Positions 37,188 to 47,438 of a DNA stretch of 64,000 bases are shown piece by piece. Under the pieces are notes generated by a model. It saw nothing but the letters and a program-made list of their open reading frames with translations, was not told the origin of the DNA and did no database searches. The translations under genes were made by a program, and so were the position numbers. Origin of the DNA: Plectonema radiosum NIES-515 (lineage in GTDB: Bacteria > Cyanobacteriota > Cyanobacteriia > Cyanobacteriales > Nostocaceae); the NCBI RefSeq assembly GCF_025753815.1, contig NZ_JAOWRF010000250.1:1-64000 (forward strand), read 5' to 3'. Within the stretch, counting starts at the first letter, position 1. The number at the start of each line of letters is the position of its first letter.

Positions 37188-40100
37188 TCACCAAGGATTG
37201 CCAACCATTGTAAATGCTGCCCAATAATAAGGATGGGATAATGGTCCATCAGGTTGCTGGATACTATCAGCGGGTAAAGGTAAATTTCCAACTTCTCCTA
37301 AACCTTGTATTTGTCCGTTTTTTAAGTAAATCTCTCCTTTTGCCATCGCTACTTGAGCTTCTCTTAAAGCTTCTGCCCGAATTCTAGAGGTTTTCAAGCT
37401 TTGGTAAAATTTTGTCATCAAAGCGGCAGAACCAGCATCGTTGACTGCCCACAAACTCGCAACACTCGTTTTTACACCTGCGAGCACTGCTAATCCAGCA
37501 AATCCAATTTCTGCCTCTTCGTCTCCTAAAGCTGTTCTACAAGCACTTAGTACTAGCATTTCTACTTGAGGTTCATTAAAACCTAATTTCCGAATTTGGT
37601 TTAAGCGTAATTTGTCTTCCCAGAGTTGAATATATGAATTACTCAGCGTACCCGTGTTAAAATCAGCATGGGTTGCCATGTGAATAATTCCGAAAGGTTG
37701 TTGACGACGGATAGCTCTAAGATTATCTAAAGTCGCTTGCTTATTGAGAAATAATTTCCCTTGCCAAAGCTTAAACACCAATGTAGATAATTCAACGGGA
37801 ACTGCTGGTAAAGGTGTTTGTCCTTGAGTTGTTTGAGAAACTCCCATCGCTAAAAGTTGAGATTTTTTAATGTCGGTGTAGAGTGTGTTGGTTAAGGTGA
37901 GACTGGGCATCAAGCCAATACTGTATTTTTCTACCAAAAATCCTTTACCATTGTGTAAGGCAGCCATCGGGGTAGAACGTAGACCAACATCAGGCAGAAA
38001 AACTAGATTGTCGATACCTCGTGCTTCTAAATCTGCTTCTAATGGGGAAATTATCCAGCGATAAAGTTGTTGAGAGAAAGGTAAATAACCGTCACTGCGA
38101 CGATTTCGCGGAATCACGATTTGGTTGCGAAATTCTTCAGCAATTTTGAGAACTTCGGCTTTTGTCGCTTCGGGAATCCGTTTGCGTACAGGATTTCCTG
38201 TTCCTGTCACCATGACTAATTCGAGTTGTTGGCTGTTTTGCTCTGCTATAGTATTTAACTGTTTATTACCCAAAACAGATAAAGGAGTAATTTCTACAGG
38301 AACAAAACTGATGTAGATAAATGCAGGTTTGACACCAGTAGCTTTTTCAATCTTTTGAGCAATTGCTTTACCATCATCCAATGTTTTCAGGTTGGGAATC
38401 GGTATACCTAACTGAGTCGCAATCCTACTGGTAAACTTATCCTCAGGAGTGGGATTAGTATCCAGCAGTGCTCGATTACCATCAGTTGGGATGGTGATAG
38501 AAACAGGATTATCCCGCTTAACGGGATTATTATCGCATTGAACTGTGCAGGGGGGAGGAGTTGGAGTTGGAGGTGGAGGTGGAGGTGGAGGTGGAGTTGC
38601 AGGTGGAGTAATATTAAGTCCTACTTGTTGAGGTGCAGAAAAAGAAACGCGATCGCTTGCTCTAACTGTGAAAGCATTAATTCCTCCATTGGCATTACTT
38701 GGTGATGTATAATTAAGAGTCTCGCCAGGAATTAAGGCATCTCCTGGATTTAAAACGGTTTGCGATCGCCTTAATGTTCCAGCAGTAATCGCATCAAGGA
38801 CGATAGAGGTGTTATCAAGATTGATATCGCTGGTGTTTGCTGTAAAAGTAAAAGGAAAAGATTGACCAGCTTGAGCATTATTTGAGAGTGTGGGGTTTGT
38901 CGTTAGTGTTGGTGCGCTGTTGACAGAATTAATTGTAATCCCCGCAGGAGTACCAATAGCAGTTCCACCATTAGACAAAACTGGAAAACTACCCGCAGAG
39001 ATAATTGAGGTTCCACCCGCATTAATACTTCCTGTTGTACCATTGAGAGTTGTCAGAGGTGGAGCACCCACGATAAATGGTACATTATCTGCTCCGCCAT
39101 CATGTTGAATTCTAACAGTTCCTCCACCAGTGGCGATGGTGTCCCTACTTTCCCCAATCGTTCCTGTACCTTGAACAAGTCCGTTTGTGAGCACTTGCAC
39201 ATTACCATTTTGAATAGTAATACCAGCTTCTGCGCCACCTTGGTCAGTTATAGCTTGAGAGTTAATGCTATCAAAACGAATCGTGCTACCAGCTGCATTA
39301 GTTGTTTGTAAGGTGACATCACCACCTGTAGCAGTTCCACCACGTTGGTTAGTATTGACGTTTGCGGAAGAGTTTATTGCTCCTGTAGTAATATTACCAC
39401 CGCTGGTCGTGGCTATAACAGCGCCACCTGTACCCAAACCAAAACCATTATTGGAAGAAGAATCAATCGTATTAGTCTGGATGTCACCTGCGGCAGTTAA
39501 AGTTATTGTTCCTGCCGCATTCCCATTAGTAAAGCCGTTATTATTGCTTGTATTTAGTTGATCAAGAGTTATTCCGCCGCTGGTGGTGGTAACATTAATA
39601 TTGCCAGAGCCATAGCCGTTTCCGCTAGCAATTATATTCCCTGCATTAATATTGCCGCTTGCAGACAAAGTTACATTACCGCTATTGGTGAAATTACCAG
39701 TTGTGCTGAGATTACCCAAAGATAAACTCGCTCCGGAAATATTGATGTTTCCCCCAGCATTTCTGATAGTGTCAGTGGGATTAGCAAAGATGACTCCACC
39801 GCTTTGAGAAGACAAGCTGAAATTTCCACCGTTCAATGTCGCTGTACCGGGGGTAGTTACTCCGGGGGTATCTCCGTTAATGGAATTGATGGTAATATTT
39901 CCAGTAGCCTGTAAATTGATATTGGTAGCTAAACTTAAGGTTCCCCAAGAAATTGTATTCGCACCATTATCAGGTAATGCAAAAGGAATATTACCAGCCG
40001 TACTATCAAAACTACCATTACCTGAAGGCGCATCGATAATCGTTAATGTGCTGGGGTCTAATAATAAAGTGCCAAAATTACCGCTGTTCGCTGAAGTATC

Positions 40101-42200
40101 GACAGAACCTCGAAAAGTTAAGAAATTTTTCCCCGATACTTCCACAAAGCCACCATTCCCAGAATTTAACCCACCGCGAGCAGATATATTACCAAAAAAC
40201 TGAGTGCGATCGCTACCCCAAACAATAACACGTCCGCCATTGCCATTCAACTTACCCTGAGCATTAATCACAGAGTTGGAATCAACATAAGTCTGACTAG
40301 CATTATAGACCGTTCCCTTACCCTGATAATCGCCACCAATTAAGACTGTACCACCATTATTACTGCCAGAGGCGTTAATATTCGCGCCAATCACCGCAAC
40401 TTGCTGACCCAAAACATTGACTGTACCCCCGGTGGAACCAGATACATCAACTTTGCCAGATATAATAGTTGTACCTGGGGAAGTTGGAATTTTCAGGTTT
40501 GAATTTGTTAGTTGTACAGTACCATCAGAATTAGCAGTTAAGCCAGTATTCCCCACAGTGAGCAACTCTGGTAAAGAAGCGACAGGAATAGTCGAGTTTG
40601 ATTGATTGCTCAAAGGCTGAATTTCCAAACTTAAAATATTTCCCGGTTGACTCAAACGCACCCAACTTTGTCCAGGAACCGATGAAACGACGATTTGCCC
40701 CCCAGGAGCGGAAATCTGCCCAGTATTAATTACCGTACCACCTAATAAAGTTAAATTTTGACCAGCCCCCACCCCTAAATTACCAGCATTAATAATTCCA
40801 CCTGGTTGATTGGTTGTAAAAGCGAATCCGTTGGGTTTCCCTACCAACGCAGTATAGTTATTTGTGGCGATCGCATCAAACCAAACATTCCCAAACCCAA
40901 TACCATTTGCCGTCGTCGCCGTAAAAGCACCAGGAACATTTAAACTAGCATTTGCACCAAATACAAATCCTGCTGGATTCAGCAAAAATAAATTAGGACT
41001 TCCACCCGTTACCTGAATCAAACCATTGATAATGGAAGGATTACCCCCCGTCACTCGACCGAGAATATTTTGCAAAACTGGATTAGCCTGAAAATTAGCT
41101 ATTTGTTCTCGTGAAATGCCAAACTCTTGAAAGCTGTGAAATAAGTTTGCCCCATCACCAGAAATCTTACCACCACTAATATCAAGTCTATTGCCGTTAG
41201 GCGTCACAACCGTATTTGTTCCGTCCGCAGCGGGAATAATTTGTTGCGCTGAAGCTAATCCCGCATTCACAGTTGCGATGAAGGGAACAATACCTAAGCA
41301 AGCATACCTGATAAAATTTTGGCATATTTTTAAGATGATTATTTCACTTCTAGACCCAGAGGCACAGAGACAAAAATTGACTTTCCGTAATTCAAAACTT
41401 TGAGCGTGTTCTTTATCCCTTTGCGTCTTTGCGCCTTTGCGTGAGCTTTCCCTTAACAAAAGCCTACCCGTACCGAATTCTACATCAATTTGATATTTAT
41501 CAACAAGTCCCCGCCGCTTTAACGCTTCAGCAATTACCCCCTGGGATAATAGAAGCATTTCCAATCTACGCTCTTGGGTAATATTCCCTGGATGAGTCCG
41601 ATAATAGTAAAGTGGCTTTTTCACCCGTCCAACAGAAGCAACTTCAGAGAGTCGCAGACATAAATCGTAATCTTCAACGACATCCGGTGAACCCTCAAAA
41701 CCCTTCACTTGCTCGAAAAGCGATCGCCGAACTAAGCGAAAATGAAAAGTCATAAAGTCTACCAATAGCCGTTCTGGAGAGTAGGGAATCGAACAGCGAT
41801 GACCATAACTAGTAACTTTACCACTTTCATTTATCTCATAATAATCAGTATAAACAAAACCCATTTCTGGCTCGCGTATAAGTACAGCAGCCGTTTCGGC
41901 TATTGCGGTAGGAGCCAAAAAATCGTCGCTATCTAACCAGCCGATGTAGTCTCCCGTCGTCTGGTTAGCTGCTGCTTGACGGGCTAATGCGATACCTAAG
42001 TGAGGTGCTTTTACTACCCGTAAACGCTTATCTTGTTGAGCAAACTTGTTCGCGATCGCCACTGATTCATCTATAGAGCCATCATCCCAAATTAGCAACT
42101 CAAAGTCTTGCCATGTCTGCGCTAAGACGCTAGCGATCGCTTCCCACAGGTAATCTTGACGATTGTAGTTGACGATGATAATTGAGATTAATGGCGACAT
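37188..42200 (-). CDS. Fusion ORF: GT2 glycosyltransferase + secreted hemagglutinin-type CHAT protease
   Basis: 1670 residues. Residues 1-250 are a GT2 glycosyltransferase (ISIIIVNYNRQDYLWEAIAS, WDDGS 38-42, WLDSDD 88-93). Residues 251-288 are encoded by intergenic-repeat-like DNA. Residues 290-319 look like a signal peptide (FIRYACLGIVPFIATVNAGLASAQ). Residues 320-430 are the two-partner-secretion domain (NGNRLDISGGKISGDGANLF, NLFLLNPAGFVFG). Gly/Asn-rich beta-helix repeats follow to about 1050, then a Pro-rich linker near 1200. The C-terminal CHAT domain keeps His1511 (MATHADF) and Cys1554 (LSACRTALGDEE). No ATG, GTG or TTG in frame was seen between about residues 270 and 300, so the fusion may be real. 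Confidence 0.85.
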   Translation of the reverse strand: MSPLISIIIVNYNRQDYLWEAIASVLAQTWQDFELLIWDDGSIDESVAIANKFAQQDKRLRVVKAPHLGIALARQAAANQTTGDYIGWLDSDDFLAPTAIAETAAVLIREPEMGFVYTDYYEINESGKVTSYGHRCSIPYSPERLLVDFMTFHFRLVRRSLFEQVKGFEGSPDVVEDYDLCLRLSEVASVGRVKKPLYYYRTHPGNITQERRLEMLLLSQGVIAEALKRRGLVDKYQIDVEFGTGRLLLRESSRKGAKTQRDKEHAQSFELRKVNFCLCASGSRSEIIILKICQNFIRYACLGIVPFIATVNAGLASAQQIIPAADGTNTVVTPNGNRLDISGGKISGDGANLFHSFQEFGISREQIANFQANPVLQNILGRVTGGNPSIINGLIQVTGGSPNLFLLNPAGFVFGANASLNVPGAFTATTANGIGFGNVWFDAIATNNYTALVGKPNGFAFTTNQPGGIINAGNLGVGAGQNLTLLGGTVINTGQISAPGGQIVVSSVPGQSWVRLSQPGNILSLEIQPLSNQSNSTIPVASLPELLTVGNTGLTANSDGTVQLTNSNLKIPTSPGTTIISGKVDVSGSTGGTVNVLGQQVAVIGANINASGSNNGGTVLIGGDYQGKGTVYNASQTYVDSNSVINAQGKLNGNGGRVIVWGSDRTQFFGNISARGGLNSGNGGFVEVSGKNFLTFRGSVDTSANSGNFGTLLLDPSTLTIIDAPSGNGSFDSTAGNIPFALPDNGANTISWGTLSLATNINLQATGNITINSINGDTPGVTTPGTATLNGGNFSLSSQSGGVIFANPTDTIRNAGGNINISGASLSLGNLSTTGNFTNSGNVTLSASGNINAGNIIASGNGYGSGNINVTTTSGGITLDQLNTSNNNGFTNGNAAGTITLTAAGDIQTNTIDSSSNNGFGLGTGGAVIATTSGGNITTGAINSSANVNTNQRGGTATGGDVTLQTTNAAGSTIRFDSINSQAITDQGGAEAGITIQNGNVQVLTNGLVQGTGTIGESRDTIATGGGTVRIQHDGGADNVPFIVGAPPLTTLNGTTGSINAGGTSIISAGSFPVLSNGGTAIGTPAGITINSVNSAPTLTTNPTLSNNAQAGQSFPFTFTANTSDINLDNTSIVLDAITAGTLRRSQTVLNPGDALIPGETLNYTSPSNANGGINAFTVRASDRVSFSAPQQVGLNITPPATPPPPPPPPPTPTPPPCTVQCDNNPVKRDNPVSITIPTDGNRALLDTNPTPEDKFTSRIATQLGIPIPNLKTLDDGKAIAQKIEKATGVKPAFIYISFVPVEITPLSVLGNKQLNTIAEQNSQQLELVMVTGTGNPVRKRIPEATKAEVLKIAEEFRNQIVIPRNRRSDGYLPFSQQLYRWIISPLEADLEARGIDNLVFLPDVGLRSTPMAALHNGKGFLVEKYSIGLMPSLTLTNTLYTDIKKSQLLAMGVSQTTQGQTPLPAVPVELSTLVFKLWQGKLFLNKQATLDNLRAIRRQQPFGIIHMATHADFNTGTLSNSYIQLWEDKLRLNQIRKLGFNEPQVEMLVLSACRTALGDEEAEIGFAGLAVLAGVKTSVASLWAVNDAGSAALMTKFYQSLKTSRIRAEALREAQVAMAKGEIYLKNGQIQGLGEVGNLPLPADSIQQPDGPLSHPYYWAAFTMVGNPW
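41401..41450. repeat. Intergenic-type repeat at the fusion joint
   Basis: ttgcgtctttgcgcctttgcgtgag (in part, about 41420-41445) is the same repeat as tctcacgcaaaggcgcaaagg at 21988 and is close to ctcacgcactcggagcaaagacgc at 37140. In this genome such repeats otherwise lie between genes. Here it encodes SRKGAKTQRDKEH inside the long ORF. Confidence 0.7.
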
Positions 42201-42345
42201 GGAACTCCTCCCAATTCAAGGGTGTAATCACAATATAATCCTCATGTGAACCATCTCAGTGAAATCACTAACAAATGTAACTATTTAAAGATAATTTTCT
42301 TGCAGATATGACATACTCAAATATCTGGCAAAGGTAAATCTAATT

Positions 42346-44070
42346 ATGAAGACCTTAATTTCTCTTAGAGACGTTCCGCCGCAACCTCTCTACCATAGCA
42401 CCAAAAATATACGTGTCAGATATGCTTTGTTAATTCTCCACTCTGTCTGCATTCTCTGCATAGCACTAAAAGCTACGGCTGATGATGTCAATACAAATAA
42501 CGTAACATTTCCCGCAATTGCACAGACATCAGATATTGACCCACCCCTCAAACCAGAAACAAGCGATCGCCTGATTGTACGTAAAATCAAAGTTGTCCAT
42601 AGCACTGTCTTTAGCGAAAAAGACTTTAACCCTATTTTACAGCCGTATGTGGGACGAGAATTAACTCTTGAAGAAATTAGACAAGCCGCAGATAAAATTA
42701 CTCAGCTTTATTTAAATCAAAAATATATCAATTCCAGAGCGATTCCGGTAACTGAGCAGACTCCAGACGGTGTGGTGGTAATTCGTGTGATTGAAGGACG
42801 TTTAGCAGAGATTGAAGTTCAAGGAACAAAGCGATTAAATCCCAATTATATTCGCGATCGCATCAAACTTGGTGCTGGTATCCCTCTGAATACTATACAA
42901 CTTGAAGACCAACTAAAGTTACTGCGAATCGATCCACTTTTCACCAATGTGGAAGCTAGTTTACGTCCTACAGGTAAGGTTGGTCAAAGTATTCTCATTG
43001 TCAGAGTGCAAGAAGCAAACCCCATCACCGCTGTTCTTGGTGTAGATAACTATTCATCACCTAGCGTTGGGGGAGAAAGATTGGGTATTGAATTGCGCGA
43101 TCGCAATTTAATCGGAATTGGTGATGAGTTGGCAGGCTCATATTACCATACTCTATCAGGTGGTTCGGATGTTTTTGATTTTAGTTATCAAATTCCCGTT
43201 AACGCCATGAATGGCAAGGTACAATTAAGAGCTGCCCCCAATCGGAACGAAATTACCGAAGCTCCATTTAATAGATTGGGTATTCGGGCAGATCAAGATT
43301 TATATGAAGTTAATTATCGTCAGCCGTTAGTGCGATCGCCAAGAGAAGAATTTGCTCTTTCCTTCGGATTTACCTATCAAGATGGTCAAACCTTTCTTTT
43401 TGATCGACTTCCCACCCCTTTTGGGATTGGTCCCGATGAAAATGGAGTTAGTCGTACCAGCGTAATTAAGTTTAGCCAAGATTATGTCAAACGCGATCCG
43501 CAAGGAGCTACTTTCGTGCGATCGCAATTTAATTTTGGCACTGGTTTATTAGATGCTACGATAAATAATGCACCCATCCCTGACGGTCGTTTTTTCAGTT
43601 GGTTGGCGCAAGTACAGCGCGTACAACAACTGAATAACGATAACTTGTTGCTGATTCAAGCCGACTTACAACTAACACCAGACAGCTTATTACCTTCCCA
43701 ACAATTTGTAATTGGTGGTGGACAGTCTGTCAGAGGATATCGGCAAAATATTCGTTCTGGCGATAATGGCTTTCGTTTAGCGATCGAAGATCGATTCACT
43801 TGCATACGCAACGAATCAGGATTATCCACTATTCAGCTTATACCATTTCTCGACTTAGGAGCCATCTGGAATCAATCTGATAATCCTAACAAACTACCCA
43901 GCCAAAGATTTCTAGCAAGTGCAGGTTTAGGGCTATTGTGGAATCAAGCATTAGGAATCGATCGCCTAACTTTACGACTCGATTATGGAATACCCTTCAT
44001 CGATTTAAACGATAAAGGTAATAATGCCCAAGATCAAGGCTTTTACTTCAGCCTGCGTTTTCAACCGTAG
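42346..44070 (+). CDS. ShlB/FhaC-type TpsB outer-membrane transporter
   Basis: 574 residues. The N-terminal export region is hydrophobic (YALLILHSVCILCIALKATA). A POTRA domain covers about 75-150 (IVRKIKVVHSTVFSEKDFNPIL, ITQLYLNQKYINSRA) with a second POTRA-like part to about 225, followed by a 16-strand barrel with the conserved VRGYR loop (GGGQSVRGYRQN) and a C-terminal FSLRFQP strand. It should secrete the hemagglutinin-type protein encoded divergently 145 bp away, forming a two-partner secretion pair. Confidence 0.92.
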   Translation: MKTLISLRDVPPQPLYHSTKNIRVRYALLILHSVCILCIALKATADDVNTNNVTFPAIAQTSDIDPPLKPETSDRLIVRKIKVVHSTVFSEKDFNPILQPYVGRELTLEEIRQAADKITQLYLNQKYINSRAIPVTEQTPDGVVVIRVIEGRLAEIEVQGTKRLNPNYIRDRIKLGAGIPLNTIQLEDQLKLLRIDPLFTNVEASLRPTGKVGQSILIVRVQEANPITAVLGVDNYSSPSVGGERLGIELRDRNLIGIGDELAGSYYHTLSGGSDVFDFSYQIPVNAMNGKVQLRAAPNRNEITEAPFNRLGIRADQDLYEVNYRQPLVRSPREEFALSFGFTYQDGQTFLFDRLPTPFGIGPDENGVSRTSVIKFSQDYVKRDPQGATFVRSQFNFGTGLLDATINNAPIPDGRFFSWLAQVQRVQQLNNDNLLLIQADLQLTPDSLLPSQQFVIGGGQSVRGYRQNIRSGDNGFRLAIEDRFTCIRNESGLSTIQLIPFLDLGAIWNQSDNPNKLPSQRFLASAGLGLLWNQALGIDRLTLRLDYGIPFIDLNDKGNNAQDQGFYFSLRFQP

Positions 44071-44116
44071 TGAGGACTGAAGTCCTCAAAAAAATAAAGC
44101 GCTTCAGCGCTCACTA
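44067..44116. terminator. Three-armed palindrome / terminator after tpsB
   Basis: GTAGTGAG (44067-44074) and CTCACTAC (44109-44116) enclose GAGGACTgaAGTCCTC (44072-44087), which is followed by AAAAAAA, and AGCGCTtcAGCGCT. It overlaps the tpsB stop region. It is the same repeat family as 19882 and 25825 and could terminate transcription. Confidence 0.7.
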
Positions 44117-44151
44117 CATTATAATCAACACAAATTTCAGTTAATTTACCC

Positions 44152-45198
44152 GTGAATGTTCCCACCAGCTTTTCTACCCAAACTCGCAAAGCAGATCACA
44201 TCCGTATCTGTCTAGAGGAAGACGTTCAGTGTCAGCAAATCACTAATGGACTCGAACGCTATCGCTTTATCCATTGTTGCTTACCCGAATTAGACCGTCA
44301 GGACATTGACATCAGCACAACGTTTTTAGGGAAAACTCTCTTGGCACCGTTGTTAATTTCTTCCATGACTGGTGGTACAGAACAAGCGGGCATCATTAAC
44401 CGTCGTTTGGCAGAAGTCGCACAACATTATAAAATAGCAATGGGCGTTGGTTCTCAGCGCGTAGCAGTAGAAAAACCCTCAGTTGCTGATACCTTTGCCC
44501 TGCGAAAGTACGCACCAGACGTTTTGCTACTTGCGAATTTGGGCGCTGTGCAATTGAATTATAAATACGGTGTAGATGAGTGTCTGCGCGTAGTCGATAT
44601 TTTGGAAGCCGATGCTTTAATTTTACACCTCAACCCGTTGCAAGAATGCATCCAAGGGCAGGGCGATACAAATTTTGGCGGATTGCTTGACAAAATCGCC
44701 GACTTATGTAATAAAGTAAAATTACCTATAATTGTTAAAGAAGTTGGAAATGGTATTTCTGCAAAAATGGCAGAGAAACTGATTGCTGCGGGAGTGACAG
44801 CGATTGATGTAGCAGGTGCGGGTGGTACGTCTTGGGCAAAGGTAGAAAGCGAAAGAGCAGAAAATGCTTTACAAAGACGTTTAGGAGAAACCTTTGCTGA
44901 TTGGGGTTTACCGACAGCAGAGTGCATAACGAGTATTCGGGCTGTAGCACCAAAAGTGCCATTAATCGCTTCTGGGGGATTGCGTCACGGACTAGATGCA
45001 GCAAAAGCGATCGCACTCAAAGCAGATATCGCAGGTTTCGCAATGCCATTTTTGCAAGCAGCAGCGGTGGGAGAATCAGCAATCTATGAGCTAGCTGATG
45101 TTTTAATCGCCGAAATCACCACAGTATTATTCTGCACTGGTAATTCTAACTTATATCAGTTGCAAAATTCTGGAAGCTTACAAAAAATAGAAACCTAA
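44152..45198 (+). CDS. fni: Type 2 isopentenyl-diphosphate delta-isomerase
   Basis: 348 residues from GTG 44152. FMN-enzyme motifs: [15 protein letters not shown] at the start, [54 protein letters not shown] and [18 protein letters not shown]. It interconverts IPP and DMAPP using FMN and NAD(P)H. With ispG in this window it belongs to isoprenoid supply for carotenoids, chlorophyll and quinones. Confidence 0.93.
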   Translation: MNVPTSFSTQTRKADHIRICLEEDVQCQQITNGLERYRFIHCCLPELDRQDIDISTTFLGKTLLAPLLISSMTGGTEQAGIINRRLAEVAQHYKIAMGVGSQRVAVEKPSVADTFALRKYAPDVLLLANLGAVQLNYKYGVDECLRVVDILEADALILHLNPLQECIQGQGDTNFGGLLDKIADLCNKVKLPIIVKEVGNGISAKMAEKLIAAGVTAIDVAGAGGTSWAKVESERAENALQRRLGETFADWGLPTAECITSIRAVAPKVPLIASGGLRHGLDAAKAIALKADIAGFAMPFLQAAAVGESAIYELADVLIAEITTVLFCTGNSNLYQLQNSGSLQKIET

Positions 45199-45463
45199 TC
45201 CCCTACCCCCTTTTCGATTCCGGGAAGGAAAGAAGATGCCTTGCACCTGAACGAAGATTGTCTGCCCCTCTCGTTGTAGGAGAGGTTCTTCTCGTTCCTA
45301 TGCTTTGCGATCTGTGAGAGGTTCATCGAACTTCACGTTAATATAAGTTGCAGCAGCTTTAAGCCGTTTAAATGTTAGGTGTGAGATATTCGGTGGAATT
45401 ATAAACAAACAAGTCAATCGTCCAAGGTTTTTGACTATTGACTAAAGACTAATAACTAAAAAA

Positions 45464-47302
45464 ATGCATAATTTTCTCAAACAAACTTTTGCTAGCTTAG
45501 TTGGCAGCTTACTCGGACTAATTATTTTTTGTGGTGTCGGCACCAGCACACTGTTCTTTCTATTTCTGATCGCTGCTACCTCGAAAGACAATGGACCACA
45601 AGTTAAGGATAAGTCAGTGTTGGTTTTTGACTTAGCGACGAAAATCACTGACAGCGAACCAAGTTCTAACGAAGTTTTTCGGCAAGCACTATCAGGTGAA
45701 GATGACAATAGAATGTCACTCCGCAGGGTGATCGATGCTTTAGAAAAAGCGCGTCGCGACAAGCGGATTGTCGCTATCTACTTAGATGCAACTCACAGCG
45801 GAGCTGGTAGTAGCGTTGCGGGTTTTGCCACTCTCAAAGAAGTGCGTCAGGAGTTCGAGAAGTTCCGCGCCTCCGGCAAGAAGATTATAGCATACGGCAT
45901 GGAATTCGGTAAACGCGAATATTACTTAAGTTCGGTTGCAGACACCGTTATCCTCAATCCCTTGGGAGCGATGGAAGTTAACGGTTTGAGTACACAAACA
46001 ATGTTTCTGACGGGAGCATTGCAAAAGTATGGTATAGGTGTTCAAGTTGTGCGCGTTGGTAAATTTAAAGGCGCGGTGGAACCGTATATACTGCCAAAAT
46101 TGAGTCCAGAGAACCGCGAACAAACTCAAAAATTGTTGGATGATGTTTGGTCAGAATGGCGTACTGCGGTGGGTAAAAGTCGTAAACTTACTCCTCAAAA
46201 ATTGCAGGCGATCGCCGATAATCAAGCAGTCTTAATGGCTGACGAAGCCAAAGCTAGCGGTTTGGTAGATCGGGTAGACTATTTCGATGAAGTAGTTAGC
46301 AATTTGAAAAAGTTAACTGATAGCGACAAGGAAGATAAAACATTCCGTCAAATCGACCTAGCAGAATACGCTGGAGTTTCTGGGAAGCAGTTTGGTATAG
46401 AGCGCGACTCTATAAATAAAATTGCTGTGGTTTATGCGGAAGGCGAAATTGTCGATGGTCAAGGTAATGATAGCGAAGTAGGAGGCGATCGCTTTGCCAA
46501 AACCTTCCGCAAACTACGACAAGATAAAAATGTGAAAGCCGTTGTCTTGCGGATCAACAGTCCCGGTGGTAGCGCGACTGCCGCTGAGGTGATGCAGCGA
46601 GAAATACGACTAACTCACCAAATCAAACCAGTAGTTGTCTCAATGGGCGATCTTGCTGCCTCTGGTGGTTACTGGATCGCTAGCGATTCCAACCGCATTT
46701 TTGCCGAACCAAACACCATCACAGGCTCAATCGGTGTCTTTGGCTTGCTATTGAATGGGCAAAAACTGGCGAATGATAACGGCATCACCTGGGATTCCGT
46801 CAAAACCGGACGCTATGCTGATAGTCAAACCGTTTCTCGTCCCAAATCACCCGAAGAATTAGCTGTTTATCAGCGCAGTGTTAACCACATTTACAATCTA
46901 TTCCTCAACAAAGTTTCTCAAGGACGCAAACTCCCACAACAAAAGGTAGCAGAAATCGCTCAAGGACGAGTTTGGTCTGGGGTAGCTGCAAAGCAAATCG
47001 GTTTAGTTGATGAACTTGGTGGCATTGATGCTGCTATAGATTATGCCGCTAAAACCGCCAATTTAGGAAACGATTGGGAATTACAAGAACATCCCAGACA
47101 CAGCACCTTTGAAGAACGCTTTTTTGGTGGGGTAACTCAAGAAGCGCGGACTATTTTGGGAATTGAGAAAGTAACAACTAAATCACCCGATTTACTAACC
47201 GCTGAATTCCAGAAACTACAAAAAGAATTAGCGATTATGCAAAAAATGAACGATCCCCTCGGTGTTTATGCTCGTTTGCCATTCAACTTCACGATTAAAT
47301 GA
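45464..47302 (+). CDS. sppA: Signal peptide peptidase SppA (long, 67K type)
   Basis: 612 residues. An N-terminal membrane anchor (FASLVGSLLGLIIFCGVGTSTLFFLFL) precedes two tandem S49 protease domains. The catalytic serine region is MGDLAASGGYWIAS in the second domain, and the first domain supplies the lysine (GKKIIAYGMEFGKREYYLSS region). It degrades cleaved signal peptides and may process membrane proteins. The 265-bp upstream gap has no recognisable gene. Confidence 0.92.
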   Translation: MHNFLKQTFASLVGSLLGLIIFCGVGTSTLFFLFLIAATSKDNGPQVKDKSVLVFDLATKITDSEPSSNEVFRQALSGEDDNRMSLRRVIDALEKARRDKRIVAIYLDATHSGAGSSVAGFATLKEVRQEFEKFRASGKKIIAYGMEFGKREYYLSSVADTVILNPLGAMEVNGLSTQTMFLTGALQKYGIGVQVVRVGKFKGAVEPYILPKLSPENREQTQKLLDDVWSEWRTAVGKSRKLTPQKLQAIADNQAVLMADEAKASGLVDRVDYFDEVVSNLKKLTDSDKEDKTFRQIDLAEYAGVSGKQFGIERDSINKIAVVYAEGEIVDGQGNDSEVGGDRFAKTFRKLRQDKNVKAVVLRINSPGGSATAAEVMQREIRLTHQIKPVVVSMGDLAASGGYWIASDSNRIFAEPNTITGSIGVFGLLLNGQKLANDNGITWDSVKTGRYADSQTVSRPKSPEELAVYQRSVNHIYNLFLNKVSQGRKLPQQKVAEIAQGRVWSGVAAKQIGLVDELGGIDAAIDYAAKTANLGNDWELQEHPRHSTFEERFFGGVTQEARTILGIEKVTTKSPDLLTAEFQKLQKELAIMQKMNDPLGVYARLPFNFTIK

Positions 47303-47438
47303 GCCACACCCGCTCAGAATTTAGTCTAAGTGCAGAATGGGAGCGGAATCCTCTTAAAAAAACTCTGCGTACCTCTGCGCTACCTGGTGCGTCTCTCTGC
47401 GTTTAAAAACGCCCTCGTATTAATGCGTCGTATTTTCT

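Noticed and set aside
38125-41403. Many plus-strand open frames opposite the exoprotein gene
   Set aside because: They are shadows of a repetitive Gly/Asn/Thr-rich coding region, with Val/Pro-rich low-complexity translations.
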